Shown here piece by piece: positions 17,356 through 28,865 of a stretch of 64,000 nucleotides of DNA. Source of the stretch: an uncultured Cellulophaga sp. (GTDB lineage: Bacteria; Bacteroidota; Bacteroidia; Flavobacteriales; Flavobacteriaceae); the NCBI GenBank assembly GCA_947492955.1, contig CANLOV010000008.1:1-64000 (forward strand), given 5' to 3'. How positions within the stretch are numbered: the first letter of the stretch is position 1; each line of letters opens with the position of its first letter. A program made the position numbers and the translations under genes. The notes under the pieces are model-generated. The model was not told where the DNA came from, did no database searches, and was given only the letters and a program-made list of their open reading frames with translations.

Positions 17356-18660
17356 CTATGATTTATTCAATTGTTTCTTAATTTTTTTGATAGCAGATTC
17401 TATAGATTTTTCGGGTTCTATAATGTTGTACTCCCCCCAGAAATTGGGGTCAGAAAAACCAATTGCTTCATCTGATAAAATAACAGATGATTTTAGTTTA
17501 TCTTTTTGTTTAAGTCTATCCTTGGTTAGGTTCTTTTTCCAGTCAGTAATAGCCATCTCTGCAGACATACTATAGACAGAGTTAAATAGTTTATCGTCCC
17601 AATTAATTTTAAATTCTAAAAATACATTGCTATAACCATAATGCCATTGTCCATTTTTTTCTCTATAATCTACTCTGTAAGCCACTTTTTTAGGCCATAC
17701 ATTAGCATTTTTTGGTTTTCTTTTAACAAATAATCTAGCGGCAGCAGCTTTATCGGTAATATTTAATGCATAAATAGCACTTGTTAAAATTTTATCATTT
17801 GCATCAATAAATAACTTTCCTTGATATAACTGGTCTTTGATATAATGTTTCTGTCTAAAATTAACAATGGAGATTAACTTACCATTTATAGTAGTAGAGC
17901 GCTCGTAGTTAAAATCGTAATGGCTTATCCTTTCATCAGAAAATATATATTCGGGATATTTCATAACATCTACAAAAAGTGTATTAAAAGGCCCTCCTTG
18001 TAATTTTAAAGCCACAGTATCTAATTTATTATAATCTGTACTTTTTCTGGCTTTATATAATTCTACAGCATCATCGCTAACAGAGTTATAAGGTGTTTTG
18101 TAAATATTTACAACCGCTTCTGATAAAGACACATTTTTACGTCTTTTCTTTATAGTTTCTCTATAAAAAGCAGTCATTAAAGTTGGGTCGTTAAAATAAT
18201 TGTCCCCTTTTTTTTCAAAAACTTCACGCACTAACGAAGTAACATCTTTAGGAATCGTAATATTTACTCCATCGAGTTGCGTAACAGAGATGTCTAAAGC
18301 AATACGATTGTTATGCTCTTTTAAACTAGTTAAAGAAATTAATTTTGTTTTGTAACCTAAAAAAGAAACAGTAATATTTTTACTAGTGATATCTTTAGGT
18401 ATTTTAAGTAAAAAGTCTCCTTCTGTATTTGTTACAGTGCTTATATTAGTGTTTTCTATAGCTAAAGAAGCAAAAATTAAAGGTTTTTTTGTGTCAGAAT
18501 CAATTACTTTTCCCTTGTATTGGTTGTATTCTGTAACCTCTTGGTTGCTGATATCTTGAAAAAATGGTGCAGCATTAACAGTTTTGTTAAAACCAATTAA
18601 GATAAAAAGAAGAATGAAGCTTAAGATTTTTTTTGGATGCGGCTTTTGTTTTGTTTTCAT
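17356..18660 (-). CDS. Secreted carboxypeptidase-regulatory-like domain protein
   Basis: 434 residues with a signal peptide (about 1-31, FILLFILIGFNKTVNAAPFF). Residues of about 48-125 are a CarboxypepD_reg-like beta-sandwich (GKVIDSDTKKPLIFASLAIEN, TNTEGDFLLKIPKD), common at the N-termini of TonB receptors and outer-membrane proteins in this phylum. The remaining 300 residues are beta-rich with many aromatic residues, including YRVDYREKNGQWHYGYSNVF, but there is no TonB plug or barrel of receptor size. Probably an envelope protein; its specific role is unknown. Confidence 0.7.
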   Translation of the reverse strand: MKTKQKPHPKKILSFILLFILIGFNKTVNAAPFFQDISNQEVTEYNQYKGKVIDSDTKKPLIFASLAIENTNISTVTNTEGDFLLKIPKDITSKNITVSFLGYKTKLISLTSLKEHNNRIALDISVTQLDGVNITIPKDVTSLVREVFEKKGDNYFNDPTLMTAFYRETIKKRRKNVSLSEAVVNIYKTPYNSVSDDAVELYKARKSTDYNKLDTVALKLQGGPFNTLFVDVMKYPEYIFSDERISHYDFNYERSTTINGKLISIVNFRQKHYIKDQLYQGKLFIDANDKILTSAIYALNITDKAAAARLFVKRKPKNANVWPKKVAYRVDYREKNGQWHYGYSNVFLEFKINWDDKLFNSVYSMSAEMAITDWKKNLTKDRLKQKDKLKSSVILSDEAIGFSDPNFWGEYNIIEPEKSIESAIKKIKKQLNKS

Positions 18661-18860
18661 GACTTTGTTATTTATCCGGATTCACCTCTAAGTTAATGAT
18701 TTTTAGTCATATAGAAGTGTTAAAATTTAAGATTGTTATAATTTTGTATAGTTTGTTAGTAATAGATTAATTTGTAGACAAAAATATAATTATTGTATGA
18801 TTTGTTTATAAGGACAAACAAGTTAACTTATATTTAGGAGTTTGTAAAAATGAAGAACTT

Positions 18861-18868
18861 TATATTTG
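18861..18868 (+). promoter_or_regulatory. Candidate -7 promoter element for bshC
   Basis: TATATTTG, an exact TAnnTTTG match, 22 nt before the bshC ATG at 18891. Confidence 0.5.
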
Positions 18869-18890
18869 TTTTTAGATTTTAATTTTTTCT

Positions 18891-20495
18891 ATGGAGATAG
18901 ACTGTATACCCTTTAAGGAAACCAAGTATTTTTCTACTATTATTTGTGATTATTTAGAAGAAAAAAAAAGCTTAGAACCTTTCTATAATAGGTTTCCAAA
19001 CCTAGATAATTTTAAAGATCAAATTATAGAAAAACAAACTAGTTTTTCATCAGAGAGTAGAAACTTACTGCATAATGCTTTAACAGAACAATATAAAGGG
19101 CTATGTATATCCAAAGAAACAAAGGAAAATATAGCATTACTTAAAAAGGAGAATACATTTACAGTAGTTACAGGGCATCAATTAAACTTATTTACAGGGC
19201 CATTATATTTTTTATATAAGATTATATCTACTATAAATCTTACTGAAGAACTAAAGCAAGCATATCCAGAGTATAATTTTGTTCCTATATATTGGATGGC
19301 AACAGAAGATCACGATTTTGATGAAATTAACTATTTTAATTTTAAAGGAAAGAAAGTTAGTTGGAATAGAGATGCTTCTGGTACAGTAGGTAAATTAAAT
19401 ACATTAGGTTTAGAAGATGTGTATGATGTATTTGTTAGTGAATTAGGAAGTACAACAAATGAAAAATTTATAAAAGAATTATTTAAAGAGGCTTATCTAA
19501 AACATAATACCTTAACTAGTGCTACCCAATATTTAGCCAATGCCCTTTTTGCTGCATACGGATTAGTTATTGTAGATGGTAATCATAAGAGCTTAAAAAC
19601 ACAATTAATTCCGCATATAAAAAATGATGTATTAGAAAATACATCATATCATAAAGTTTCGGAAACCATTACTAGTTTAAAGGATTTAGTAGAAGATTAT
19701 AAAATACAAGTAAATCCTAGGGAGATTAATTATTTTTATATTAAAGAAGGTCTTAGAGAACGTATTATTGCTAAAGATAATTTGTTTTATGTAAACAATA
19801 CAGAGATTAAATTTTCTAAAGAAGCTATAGTTAAAGAGATAGATAGTTTTCCAGAACGTTTTTCTCCTAATGTAATTTGTAGGCCATTTTATCAAGAATT
19901 AATATTACCTAACATATGTTACATAGGAGGAGGAGGAGAGTTAGCGTATTGGTTAGAACTTAAAAGTTTTTTTAACACATCTAAAGTTCCTTTTCCAATG
20001 TTATTACTTCGTAATTCTGCTCTTGTGGTAACAAAAAAGCAAAAAGAAAAGTTAAACAAGTTAGATATTAAAGTATCCGATTTATTTTTAAAGCAAAATA
20101 GTTTTATTAATAAAAAGATTAGAAAAATATCGAATATAAATATTGATTTTTCTTCTCAGAAAGAACAGTTAGAGCAGCAGTTTAAGCATATGTACGATTT
20201 GGCTTTAAAAACAGACACTTCATTTTTGGGAGCTGTTAAGGCACAAGAAAAGAAACAAATGAAAGGTTTAGATACTTTAGAAAAACGTTTGTTAAAAGCT
20301 CAAAAAAGAAAGTTGAAAGATCATGTAGTTCGTATTACAGAAATACAAAACCAGCTATTTCCGAATCAATCTTTACAAGAGCGTAATAAGAATTTTTCAG
20401 AATTATATATTGAGTACGGAAAAGAGCTAATACCTACTTTAATAAAAGTATTAAAACCCTTGTCGGGAGAGTTTACTGTTTTAACAATGGATTAG
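18891..20495 (+). CDS. bshC: Bacillithiol biosynthesis cysteine-adding enzyme BshC
   Basis: 534 residues, normal length for BshC. Motifs include FTVVTGHQLNLFTGPLYFLYK (about 90-110), PIYWMATEDHDFDEINYF and the C-terminal KPLSGEFTVLTMD. Adds cysteine to glucosaminyl-malate, the last step of bacillithiol synthesis, in the cytoplasm. A C-terminal coiled coil (about 415-490, including EKKQMKGLDTLEKRLLKAQK) is typical of the dimer. No bshA or bshB is nearby. The 3' end overlaps the convergent glycosyltransferase gene by 23 nt. Confidence 0.92.
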   Translation: MEIDCIPFKETKYFSTIICDYLEEKKSLEPFYNRFPNLDNFKDQIIEKQTSFSSESRNLLHNALTEQYKGLCISKETKENIALLKKENTFTVVTGHQLNLFTGPLYFLYKIISTINLTEELKQAYPEYNFVPIYWMATEDHDFDEINYFNFKGKKVSWNRDASGTVGKLNTLGLEDVYDVFVSELGSTTNEKFIKELFKEAYLKHNTLTSATQYLANALFAAYGLVIVDGNHKSLKTQLIPHIKNDVLENTSYHKVSETITSLKDLVEDYKIQVNPREINYFYIKEGLRERIIAKDNLFYVNNTEIKFSKEAIVKEIDSFPERFSPNVICRPFYQELILPNICYIGGGGELAYWLELKSFFNTSKVPFPMLLLRNSALVVTKKQKEKLNKLDIKVSDLFLKQNSFINKKIRKISNINIDFSSQKEQLEQQFKHMYDLALKTDTSFLGAVKAQEKKQMKGLDTLEKRLLKAQKRKLKDHVVRITEIQNQLFPNQSLQERNKNFSELYIEYGKELIPTLIKVLKPLSGEFTVLTMD

Positions 20496-21840
20496 TTTTT
20501 ATATATAAATTAAATTTTAAAGTATTGATATTTAATTTTTTATAGTTTTTTGTAGCTAATGTGTCAATACTTTTTTTAATAAGTAAATACTTTCTGTATG
20601 TTGGTAATGTATCTAAGCTAATATAACTGTAGCGCTGAAAAAAACCGTGTAAGGAATGTTCAAAACAATCAGATTTTAAACTTATAACACTATAATCCGG
20701 AACTTCCTTGGATATTTCTTTTACATCTGTAATGGTTTCAAAATCTCTTTTGTCTATAGTGCCTATATTTTTTAAAGCTAAAAAAATACTTAGTGTTAAT
20801 AAAAATAGAATACAGAAAGAATAAATAGTACGTATCTTTTTATTTGTTTTAACTTTTTGTTCAATAAAAAGCAAAGCAGGAGTTGCCCATATAGCAATGG
20901 CTATAGAGAAAAACGGAATTGAAGGAATTAGATAGTATCCAGCTTGCTTTAAGCTAATCATTATAGGGAGAGATCCAGATAAACCTAGTAAAAGAAAAAA
21001 TACACTTACTTTTTTATAGCTACTAGTAGGAGCGTTTTTTTTCTTGTTTAAGAAATAGTTAATTCCTATTATAAAAACGGGTATTCCTAGAGATATTGGA
21101 ATTCCTTTAAAAAGAGATTTTATAATATAAAATCTACTATCTCTCATATTTTCTATTCTATTACCATTAAGCGCTTCTAAAACCTGCGATTCAAAATAAT
21201 TTTCTAGAAAAGAAGTGGGGGCATCAAATAAAAATAAAATAGATAAGCAACATAAAAAACTTATAAATAGGATAAGGGATGCAGAAACATTTTTTAGTAG
21301 ATTGTTATTGTTAATTAAAGTGTACAATATAAAAAAGCCTAAAGGAAATAAGCTCACCAGTCCTTTAGTTAAAAAACCTGCGAAAATAAAAATACCACTC
21401 ACAAGTATATAAATATTTGATTTCCAATTTTTAGAATAAAGGCTTTTTAATGAATAATAAACAGCAAATAATATAAAAATAGTTAATGTACACTCTAATA
21501 CATTATTTGGATAAGCAAAGAAAACTTGAAAATTAGTCATCCATAATAGAACAGGAAAATAGTAATGTTTTCTATATGTATTATTATCGTTAAAGATTAA
21601 AATCCAGATTTTAACAATAAGAAGTAAAGTAATTGTAAAAACTACAAAACAATACATACGTTCTACCCAAAACGCATCTCCTAAAACATTAAAAAATAAG
21701 GATTGTAAGCCAAGACCTAAAGGAGGATGCTCATAAAAATCTTTAAAAATAGTATTTGTAAAAGAAGGTATCCAAAAAGAACCAATATCATTTGCTAAAT
21801 TGTTGGCTATGGTAGCGTACCAAACACCATCTACAAACAT
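20473..21840 (-). CDS. GT39/ArnT-like membrane glycosyltransferase, N-terminus frameshifted
   Basis: 455 residues from the first usable ATG. About ten membrane helices. The family motif region is present at the very start: FVDGVWYATIANNL with catalytic-type Asp3, then FYEHPPLGLG. By family it transfers sugars from polyprenyl-phosphate donors in the membrane. GT39 proteins carry one helix before this Asp. In this frame the codons upstream of 21840 encode it (WLLILSVFFFLFAPNLLREG) but contain no ATG, GTG or TTG before a stop. An ATG at 21956 opens the other frame (MAAKTILFIKK) and would join it if the A7 run (21924-21930) had eight A. The gene is therefore probably 20473-21956 with a 1-base indel. 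Confidence 0.75.
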   Translation of the reverse strand: MFVDGVWYATIANNLANDIGSFWIPSFTNTIFKDFYEHPPLGLGLQSLFFNVLGDAFWVERMYCFVVFTITLLLIVKIWILIFNDNNTYRKHYYFPVLLWMTNFQVFFAYPNNVLECTLTIFILFAVYYSLKSLYSKNWKSNIYILVSGIFIFAGFLTKGLVSLFPLGFFILYTLINNNNLLKNVSASLILFISFLCCLSILFLFDAPTSFLENYFESQVLEALNGNRIENMRDSRFYIIKSLFKGIPISLGIPVFIIGINYFLNKKKNAPTSSYKKVSVFFLLLGLSGSLPIMISLKQAGYYLIPSIPFFSIAIAIWATPALLFIEQKVKTNKKIRTIYSFCILFLLTLSIFLALKNIGTIDKRDFETITDVKEISKEVPDYSVISLKSDCFEHSLHGFFQRYSYISLDTLPTYRKYLLIKKSIDTLATKNYKKLNINTLKFNLYIKTNPLLKQ

Positions 21841-21976
21841 ACCTTCTCTAAGTAAATTTGGAGCAAAAAGAAAAAAGAATACACTAAGTATAAGTAACCA
21901 ATGTATATATTTATTAGAGGTGATTTTTTTATAAATAGTATTGTTTTAGCAGCCATTTATTAATCAAAAAATAAAG

Positions 21977-22522
21977 TTAAGGAACCATAAAATTACTTTT
22001 CCAAGAATCTTTTTCTTTGGTAAATAATACTCTAGTATGCTGGGGTTTTTCAATCTTAAGATATTCAATAGAATCGGGAATAATAGCTATGGCTATAAAA
22101 AAATGATTATTTGTTAAATACTCTAACTCATTAGGGTTATTAATAAAACTACCAGGGGCTAAGTGTGTGGTATAATCTTTTTTAGCATTTGGATGTAATA
22201 TGGCCCATGTTTTCTGTTTGGTATCTTCTTCATTTTTTATAATTGCAGTACCATTAATTTTTAATTGTAATAATTTTTCAGGGTGATAAAAAAGTAAACT
22301 CACCTTATTATTGTTTTGAATATGATTTATTTTGCTAGACCTTTCATCTGTATAGAAAGAAAAAACAAGTTCATCAGAAATGTTTCTTAAAACAACTGTT
22401 CGTAATTTAGGAGCATTGTTAGCATCTACAGTTCCTAAAACACCAAATTTAAAAGGATGATTACTGTTAGAAACACCTTTTTGTAACTCTTCTTTAATTT
22501 CATTAAAAATAGAAGTTGTCAT
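21977..22522 (-). CDS. Pyridoxamine-5'-phosphate-oxidase-like FMN-binding protein
   Basis: 181 residues with a split-barrel flavin fold of the PNPOx type. The N-terminal PFKFGVLGTVDANNAPKLRTVVLR and FSFYTDERSSKINHIQNNNKVSLLFYHPEKLLQL match the FMN-binding strands. The C-terminal substrate-binding motif of true PdxH is not evident, and the WAILHPNAKKDY and IEYLKIEKPQHTRVLF segments fit the broader pyridoxamine-5'-phosphate-oxidase-related family. Substrate unknown. Ends 20 nt upstream of the glycosyltransferase ATG at 21956, so the two may be co-transcribed. Confidence 0.78.
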   Translation of the reverse strand: MTTSIFNEIKEELQKGVSNSNHPFKFGVLGTVDANNAPKLRTVVLRNISDELVFSFYTDERSSKINHIQNNNKVSLLFYHPEKLLQLKINGTAIIKNEEDTKQKTWAILHPNAKKDYTTHLAPGSFINNPNELEYLTNNHFFIAIAIIPDSIEYLKIEKPQHTRVLFTKEKDSWKSNFMVP

Positions 22523-22664
22523 TTTAATTCTTTTTTAGTCTTAGGCTAAGATAATTTATATGAAATTAATCTTTTTTAAGGCTATTTGTATACGCTTGTT
22601 TATAAGTTTAGTATTTATCGTAATAAATATTATAAAAGATAGTTTTCTAAAATTTTCAAATTAC

Positions 22665-22672
22665 TATTTTTG
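22665..22672 (+). promoter_or_regulatory. Candidate -7 promoter element for guaA
   Basis: TATTTTTG matches TAnnTTTG and ends only 3 nt before the ATG at 22676. It overlaps the TTG at 22670 that would extend the reading frame, which argues that translation starts at 22676 and that the transcript is nearly leaderless. Confidence 0.5.
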
Positions 22673-22675
22673 CGC

Positions 22676-24208
22676 ATGCATAATAACGTACTTATCTTAG
22701 ACTTTGGTTCTCAGTATACACAACTTATCGCTAGAAGAGTTAGAGAACTTAATATTTTTTGTGAAATAAAACCATATAACAATCCTCCAAAGGATTTATC
22801 AATCTATAAAGCTGTGATACTTTCGGGGTCGCCTTTTTCTGTAAGAGCAGAAGATGCGCCGCATCCAGATTTATCAGAGATAAAAGGGAAAAAACCATTG
22901 TTGGCAGTTTGTTATGGAGCTCAATATTTAGCACATTTTAATGGCGGAAAAGTAGCTCCCTCTAATACAAGAGAATATGGTAGAGCTAATTTATCTTATG
23001 TTAATGAGGATGAGCCTTTCTTCGAAAATATATCTGAAGGTAGTCAGGTTTGGATGAGTCATAGTGATACTATAAAAGAATTACCAACAAATGCTTTGCG
23101 TTTGGCTAGTACACACGATGTAGAAAATGCTGCTTATAAAATAGAAGGAGAGCCAACATATGCGATACAATTTCACCCAGAAGTGTATCATTCAACAGAT
23201 GGTAAAAAATTATTAGAAAACTTTTTGGTAAATATTGCAGGTGTATCTCAAACATGGACACCAGATTCTTTTGTAGATACAACAGTAGCAGAGCTAAGAG
23301 ATAAAATTGGTATTGATAAAGTAATTTTAGGCTTATCTGGAGGTGTAGATTCTACGGTTGCAGCAGTATTATTGCATAAAGCAATTGGAGAAAACCTACA
23401 TTGTATTTTTGTAAATAACGGTTTGCTACGTAAAAATGAATTTACAGATGTACTGGATCAGTACAAAGGAATGGGGCTTAATGTAAAAGGAGTAGATGCT
23501 TCGGCACGCTTTTTGGATAATTTAGCAGGAGAGAGTGATCCAGAGAAAAAACGTAAAGCAATAGGTAGAGTTTTTGTTGAGGTTTTTGATGATGAATCAC
23601 AATTAGTAGAAGACGCTAAGTGGTTAGCACAAGGAACCATATATCCAGATGTAATAGAATCTGTTTCGGCAACAGGAGGACCATCAGCAACAATCAAAAG
23701 TCACCATAATGTAGGAGGCTTACCAGATTATATGAAATTAAAGGTAGTAGAACCGTTACGTATGTTATTTAAAGATGAGGTACGTAGAATAGGAGCTAGT
23801 ATGGGAATAGATAAGGAATTGCTGGGAAGGCACCCTTTTCCAGGACCAGGATTAGCTATTCGTATATTAGGAGATATTACACCAGAAAAAGTAGCAATTT
23901 TACAAGAAGTAGATGCTATATTTATTAACGGATTAAAAGAATCTGGACTTTATGATAAAGTTTGGCAGGCCGGAGCTATGCTTTTACCCGTAAATAGTGT
24001 GGGTGTAATGGGAGATGAGCGTACTTATGAAAAATGTGTAGCGCTACGTGCCGTAGAAAGTACAGATGGTATGACGGCAGATTGGGTTAATTTACCTTAT
24101 GAGTTTTTACAAAAAACATCTAATGATATTATAAATAAAGTAAGAGGTGTAAATAGAGTGGTATACGATATTAGCTCTAAACCGCCAGCAACCATAGAAT
24201 GGGAATAA
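22676..24208 (+). CDS. guaA: GMP synthase (glutamine-hydrolysing)
   Basis: 510 residues from the ATG at 22676. The class I glutamine amidotransferase domain (1-190) has the nucleophile in AVCYGAQY (Cys near 79) and FHPEVYHS. The ATP-pyrophosphatase domain has the P-loop [11 protein letters not shown] (near 220), and the GMP synthase dimerisation domain follows ([34 protein letters not shown], and the C-terminal KPPATIEWE). Converts XMP to GMP. The LysM protein gene begins 1 nt after the stop, so the two are co-transcribed. Confidence 0.97.
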   Translation: MHNNVLILDFGSQYTQLIARRVRELNIFCEIKPYNNPPKDLSIYKAVILSGSPFSVRAEDAPHPDLSEIKGKKPLLAVCYGAQYLAHFNGGKVAPSNTREYGRANLSYVNEDEPFFENISEGSQVWMSHSDTIKELPTNALRLASTHDVENAAYKIEGEPTYAIQFHPEVYHSTDGKKLLENFLVNIAGVSQTWTPDSFVDTTVAELRDKIGIDKVILGLSGGVDSTVAAVLLHKAIGENLHCIFVNNGLLRKNEFTDVLDQYKGMGLNVKGVDASARFLDNLAGESDPEKKRKAIGRVFVEVFDDESQLVEDAKWLAQGTIYPDVIESVSATGGPSATIKSHHNVGGLPDYMKLKVVEPLRMLFKDEVRRIGASMGIDKELLGRHPFPGPGLAIRILGDITPEKVAILQEVDAIFINGLKESGLYDKVWQAGAMLLPVNSVGVMGDERTYEKCVALRAVESTDGMTADWVNLPYEFLQKTSNDIINKVRGVNRVVYDISSKPPATIEWE

Positions 24209-24209
24209 T

Positions 24210-26384
24210 ATGAATAAAATAGTTTTTAAAGTATTAATAACAACCGTAATGTTACTGTTGTTTAATTTTAGTGCAATTGCACAAAAATTTACAACACATG
24301 CTGTTAAAAAAGGGGAAACCATAGAAAGTATTGCAAAACAATACAAGGTTACTCCGTACAATATTTTAACTTTTAACAAAGAAATAAAGCAGGGGCAGCA
24401 ATTAGAAAAGAATACTATTTTAGTTATTCCTTTAGATGCGTCTAAAGTAAATAAGGATGCACAAACTGCGCCTGTGAGTGTTTCTAGTACTACAAATAAA
24501 ATAGTAGAGAAAGAAGAAGAACAAGAAAAGCCAATAGGTTTTACAACACATAAAGTTCGTAAGCGAGAAACCTTGTATAGTATCTCAAAACGTTATCATA
24601 TAACAGAAGGAGATATTAAAAGGTATAATAAAGAGTTATATGCTACTCAGTTAAAAAAAGGAATGAAAATTAAAATTCCTAAATACATGAGAGTAAAACC
24701 AGAAGAAAGTAGAATTAACGAAGCCGACTTTGAAACGTATATTGTAAAAGCAAAGGAAACACGTTGGAGTATTGTTCATAAATATGGAATTACGATAGAT
24801 AGTTTATTGGTATTAAATCCTACACTTTCTAAACTAGATAATTATTTGGCAGAGGGCCAGTCTTTAAGATTACCTAAAAAATTAGGAAGTAGTATAAAAC
24901 AGCAAGAAGTTCAATTATATACTTCTTATACAGTACCACCAAAAATGACTTTTTATAGTTTAAATAAGGAGTTTGGAATTACTGAAGAGCAATTAATAGC
25001 ACTAAATCCTGAAATAAAGGAAAGAGGAGGCTTAAAAGAAGGAATGGTTATTCGTATTCCTGAACAGAAAAATAATACGGAAGAAGTAAATACGGAAAAC
25101 TTTGTTTTTTATGAAGTAAAACCCAAGCAAACAGAATTTTCTTTAACTCGTAAGTTAGGGATATCTTATTCAGAATTATTAGCTATAAATCCAGATTTAA
25201 AAAACGGATTAAAAGCAGGAATGGTTTTAAAACTACCAAGAGAGCAAGCAAGAGATTTAGATGTTAAAAATGCTTTAATAATAGATAAGATTAATCTATT
25301 AGATAGTATAAAAACTTACAATAAGCCCAAATTAGTATTTCTATTACCGTTTCGTTTAGATAAAGTAGATGTAAACAATAAGAAAACGGCTGGTAAATTA
25401 ATAAGTAATAGAAAGGATATGGAACTTAGTTTAGGGCTTTATACAGGAGCTTTAGTTGCTTTAGATTCTATAGCCGAATTAGGTATTTCTGTAGATGTAA
25501 AAACATTTGACAACCAATTAAGTCTAGATAAAACAAAAGAAGTATTAGCTAATGAAAGCTTACAAGGTGTAAATGCAATAGTAGGCCCTTTAGATGTAAA
25601 ATCTTTAAAAGAAGTAGCAGTAAGAGCAAATACTTATAATGTGCCAGTTGTAGCGCCTATAACGGCTAGTTCAGATATAAGCTTAAACAATGTTTTTTAT
25701 TCTTATATTTCTGAATCTTCTTTAAGAGAACGAATGTTGAATTATGTAGAAGGAGAAGTTACAGACCAGAATATTATAGTAATTGCTGATACAAAGAATT
25801 TAGATGCTAAAACTTCAATTTTAAATAAATTTCCAACAGCAAAAGTTGTAGCTTTAAAAGAAGAGAAAAAAAATATATCAATAAATTTAGATAAGCTTGC
25901 AGCGTTATTATCAAAAACAGCAGAAAATTGGGTTTTCTTAGAAACAGATAATTTTCAGTTAGTATCTAGTGTAAGTTCTATTTTAAATTCTAATAATACT
26001 AAAGATATAAAAGTAAGAATGTTTACTACGAATAAGAGTAAGGCGTTTGAGAGTGATGTTATATCTAATTCACACTTATCTAATTTAAATTTTACGTATC
26101 CATCGGTATATAAAGAAGTAAATAATAATTCTTTTGTAAAAAGATATAAAAATAAATTTGGTAATGCGCCAGATAAATATGCCGCAAGAGGTTTTGATAT
26201 TACTTATGATTTATTACTAAAATTAGCTTACGATACAAACTTAACAAAGGTTTCTAATTTAATTGGAGAAACAGAGTATACAGGAAATAAATTTAGCTAT
26301 ACTAGAGATGCAATTTCTGGCTATCAGAATAAAGCATCTTATATTATGTCTTTAAGTAATATGAAAATTAAGCAGGTAGATTAA
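24210..26384 (+). CDS. Secreted protein with five LysM domains and a periplasmic-binding-like C-terminal domain
   Basis: 724 residues. A signal peptide (about 1-25, LLFNFSAIAQ) is followed by five LysM-type repeats at roughly 28-75, 100-152, 170-225, 234-290 and 300-350. The first two are the most canonical (HAVKKGETIESIAKQYKVT, HKVRKRETLYSISKRYHIT) and later ones diverge. Residues of about 370-720 resemble a type 1 periplasmic-binding fold (FLLPFRLDK, VNAIVGPLDVKSLKEVA, VPVVAPITASSDI). Probably binds peptidoglycan through LysM and a small ligand or partner through the C-terminal domain; no enzymatic motif is seen. Encoded 1 nt after guaA. Confidence 0.82.
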   Translation: MNKIVFKVLITTVMLLLFNFSAIAQKFTTHAVKKGETIESIAKQYKVTPYNILTFNKEIKQGQQLEKNTILVIPLDASKVNKDAQTAPVSVSSTTNKIVEKEEEQEKPIGFTTHKVRKRETLYSISKRYHITEGDIKRYNKELYATQLKKGMKIKIPKYMRVKPEESRINEADFETYIVKAKETRWSIVHKYGITIDSLLVLNPTLSKLDNYLAEGQSLRLPKKLGSSIKQQEVQLYTSYTVPPKMTFYSLNKEFGITEEQLIALNPEIKERGGLKEGMVIRIPEQKNNTEEVNTENFVFYEVKPKQTEFSLTRKLGISYSELLAINPDLKNGLKAGMVLKLPREQARDLDVKNALIIDKINLLDSIKTYNKPKLVFLLPFRLDKVDVNNKKTAGKLISNRKDMELSLGLYTGALVALDSIAELGISVDVKTFDNQLSLDKTKEVLANESLQGVNAIVGPLDVKSLKEVAVRANTYNVPVVAPITASSDISLNNVFYSYISESSLRERMLNYVEGEVTDQNIIVIADTKNLDAKTSILNKFPTAKVVALKEEKKNISINLDKLAALLSKTAENWVFLETDNFQLVSSVSSILNSNNTKDIKVRMFTTNKSKAFESDVISNSHLSNLNFTYPSVYKEVNNNSFVKRYKNKFGNAPDKYAARGFDITYDLLLKLAYDTNLTKVSNLIGETEYTGNKFSYTRDAISGYQNKASYIMSLSNMKIKQVD

Positions 26385-26416
26385 TAAGATTTAATTGTAA
26401 ACCTCTAATGAGTAAT

Positions 26417-26443
26417 AAAATGCGGCTATTATAGCCGCATTTT
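26417..26443 (+). terminator. Terminator after the guaA-LysM operon
   Basis: AAAATGCGGC / GCCGCATTTT stem (10 bp) with a TATTATA loop, flanked by A and T runs. Confidence 0.85.
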
Positions 26444-26456
26444 GTATTTAAAATAA

Positions 26457-26464
26457 TATCTTTG
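26457..26464 (+). promoter_or_regulatory. Candidate -7 promoter element of the thiamine operon
   Basis: TATCTTTG matches TAnnTTTG. The predicted start site, about 6-8 nt downstream, falls at the first base of the riboswitch P1 helix (26473), which supports both assignments. Confidence 0.6.
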
Positions 26465-26471
26465 TTATTAT

Positions 26472-26586
26472 AAACTTTAGGAGTAACTAGTACTTAGTTT
26501 GAGAAATATCCTTAGAACCTGATTTTGGTTGAAACCAACGTAGGGAAAAGTTAGAATCATGTTAATAGCATGATGTTACCTTTTTT
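26472..26586 (+). promoter_or_regulatory. TPP (thi-box) riboswitch with downstream hairpin
   Basis: P1 pairs AACTTT (26473-26478) with AAAGTT (26547-26552). Inside are the conserved thi-box elements: TTTGAGA (26498-26504), TTAGAACCTGATTTTGGTT (26512-26530) and ACCAACGTAGGGAAAAG (26534-26550), equivalent to the CUGAGA, ACCUGA and GGGAA blocks. After the aptamer an ATCATG/CATGAT hairpin (26556-26574) is followed by C and T6 (26580-26586). AAAAG (26546-26550) could also pair with CTTTT (26580-26584), competing with P1, so control by transcription termination is plausible. It precedes thiS and should repress the operon when thiamine pyrophosphate is abundant. Confidence 0.9.
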
Positions 26587-26656
26587 ATATTTCACTTCAC
26601 TTTATAAAGTTTGTATAATTAACATATGAATACTTTTCAATAAAAGGTTTAATGCT

Positions 26657-26860
26657 ATGCTTACAATTAAGGTAAATAATAAAGAATATCAATTTACAGA
26701 GCAATCGGTACTGCAAGAAGTTATAAGTAAATTAAAAATACCATTAAATGGTGTTGCTGTTGCTGTGAATGAAACTATTGTATCAAAATCAGACTGGTCT
26801 ACTACAATACTAAATCAAAATGACAATGTATTAGTTATTACAGCAACGCAAGGAGGCTAA
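26657..26860 (+). CDS. thiS: Sulfur carrier protein ThiS
   Basis: 67 residues, ubiquitin-like, ending in the essential Gly-Gly (TATQGG). Carries sulfur as a C-terminal thiocarboxylate for the thiazole synthase ThiG. First gene of the thiamine operon, about 70 nt after the riboswitch hairpin. Confidence 0.93.
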   Translation: MLTIKVNNKEYQFTEQSVLQEVISKLKIPLNGVAVAVNETIVSKSDWSTTILNQNDNVLVITATQGG

Positions 26861-26901
26861 AATATATACAGATTAATAAGCGTACAATTAAAAAAATATT
26901 G

Positions 26902-28847
<1,946 letters not shown>

Positions 28848-28865
28848 AATAATATTGAGGAAGTT

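Noticed and set aside
22670-22675. TTG start of guaA two codons upstream
   Set aside because: It falls inside the -7 promoter element; the ATG at 22676 gives the usual GuaA N-terminus.
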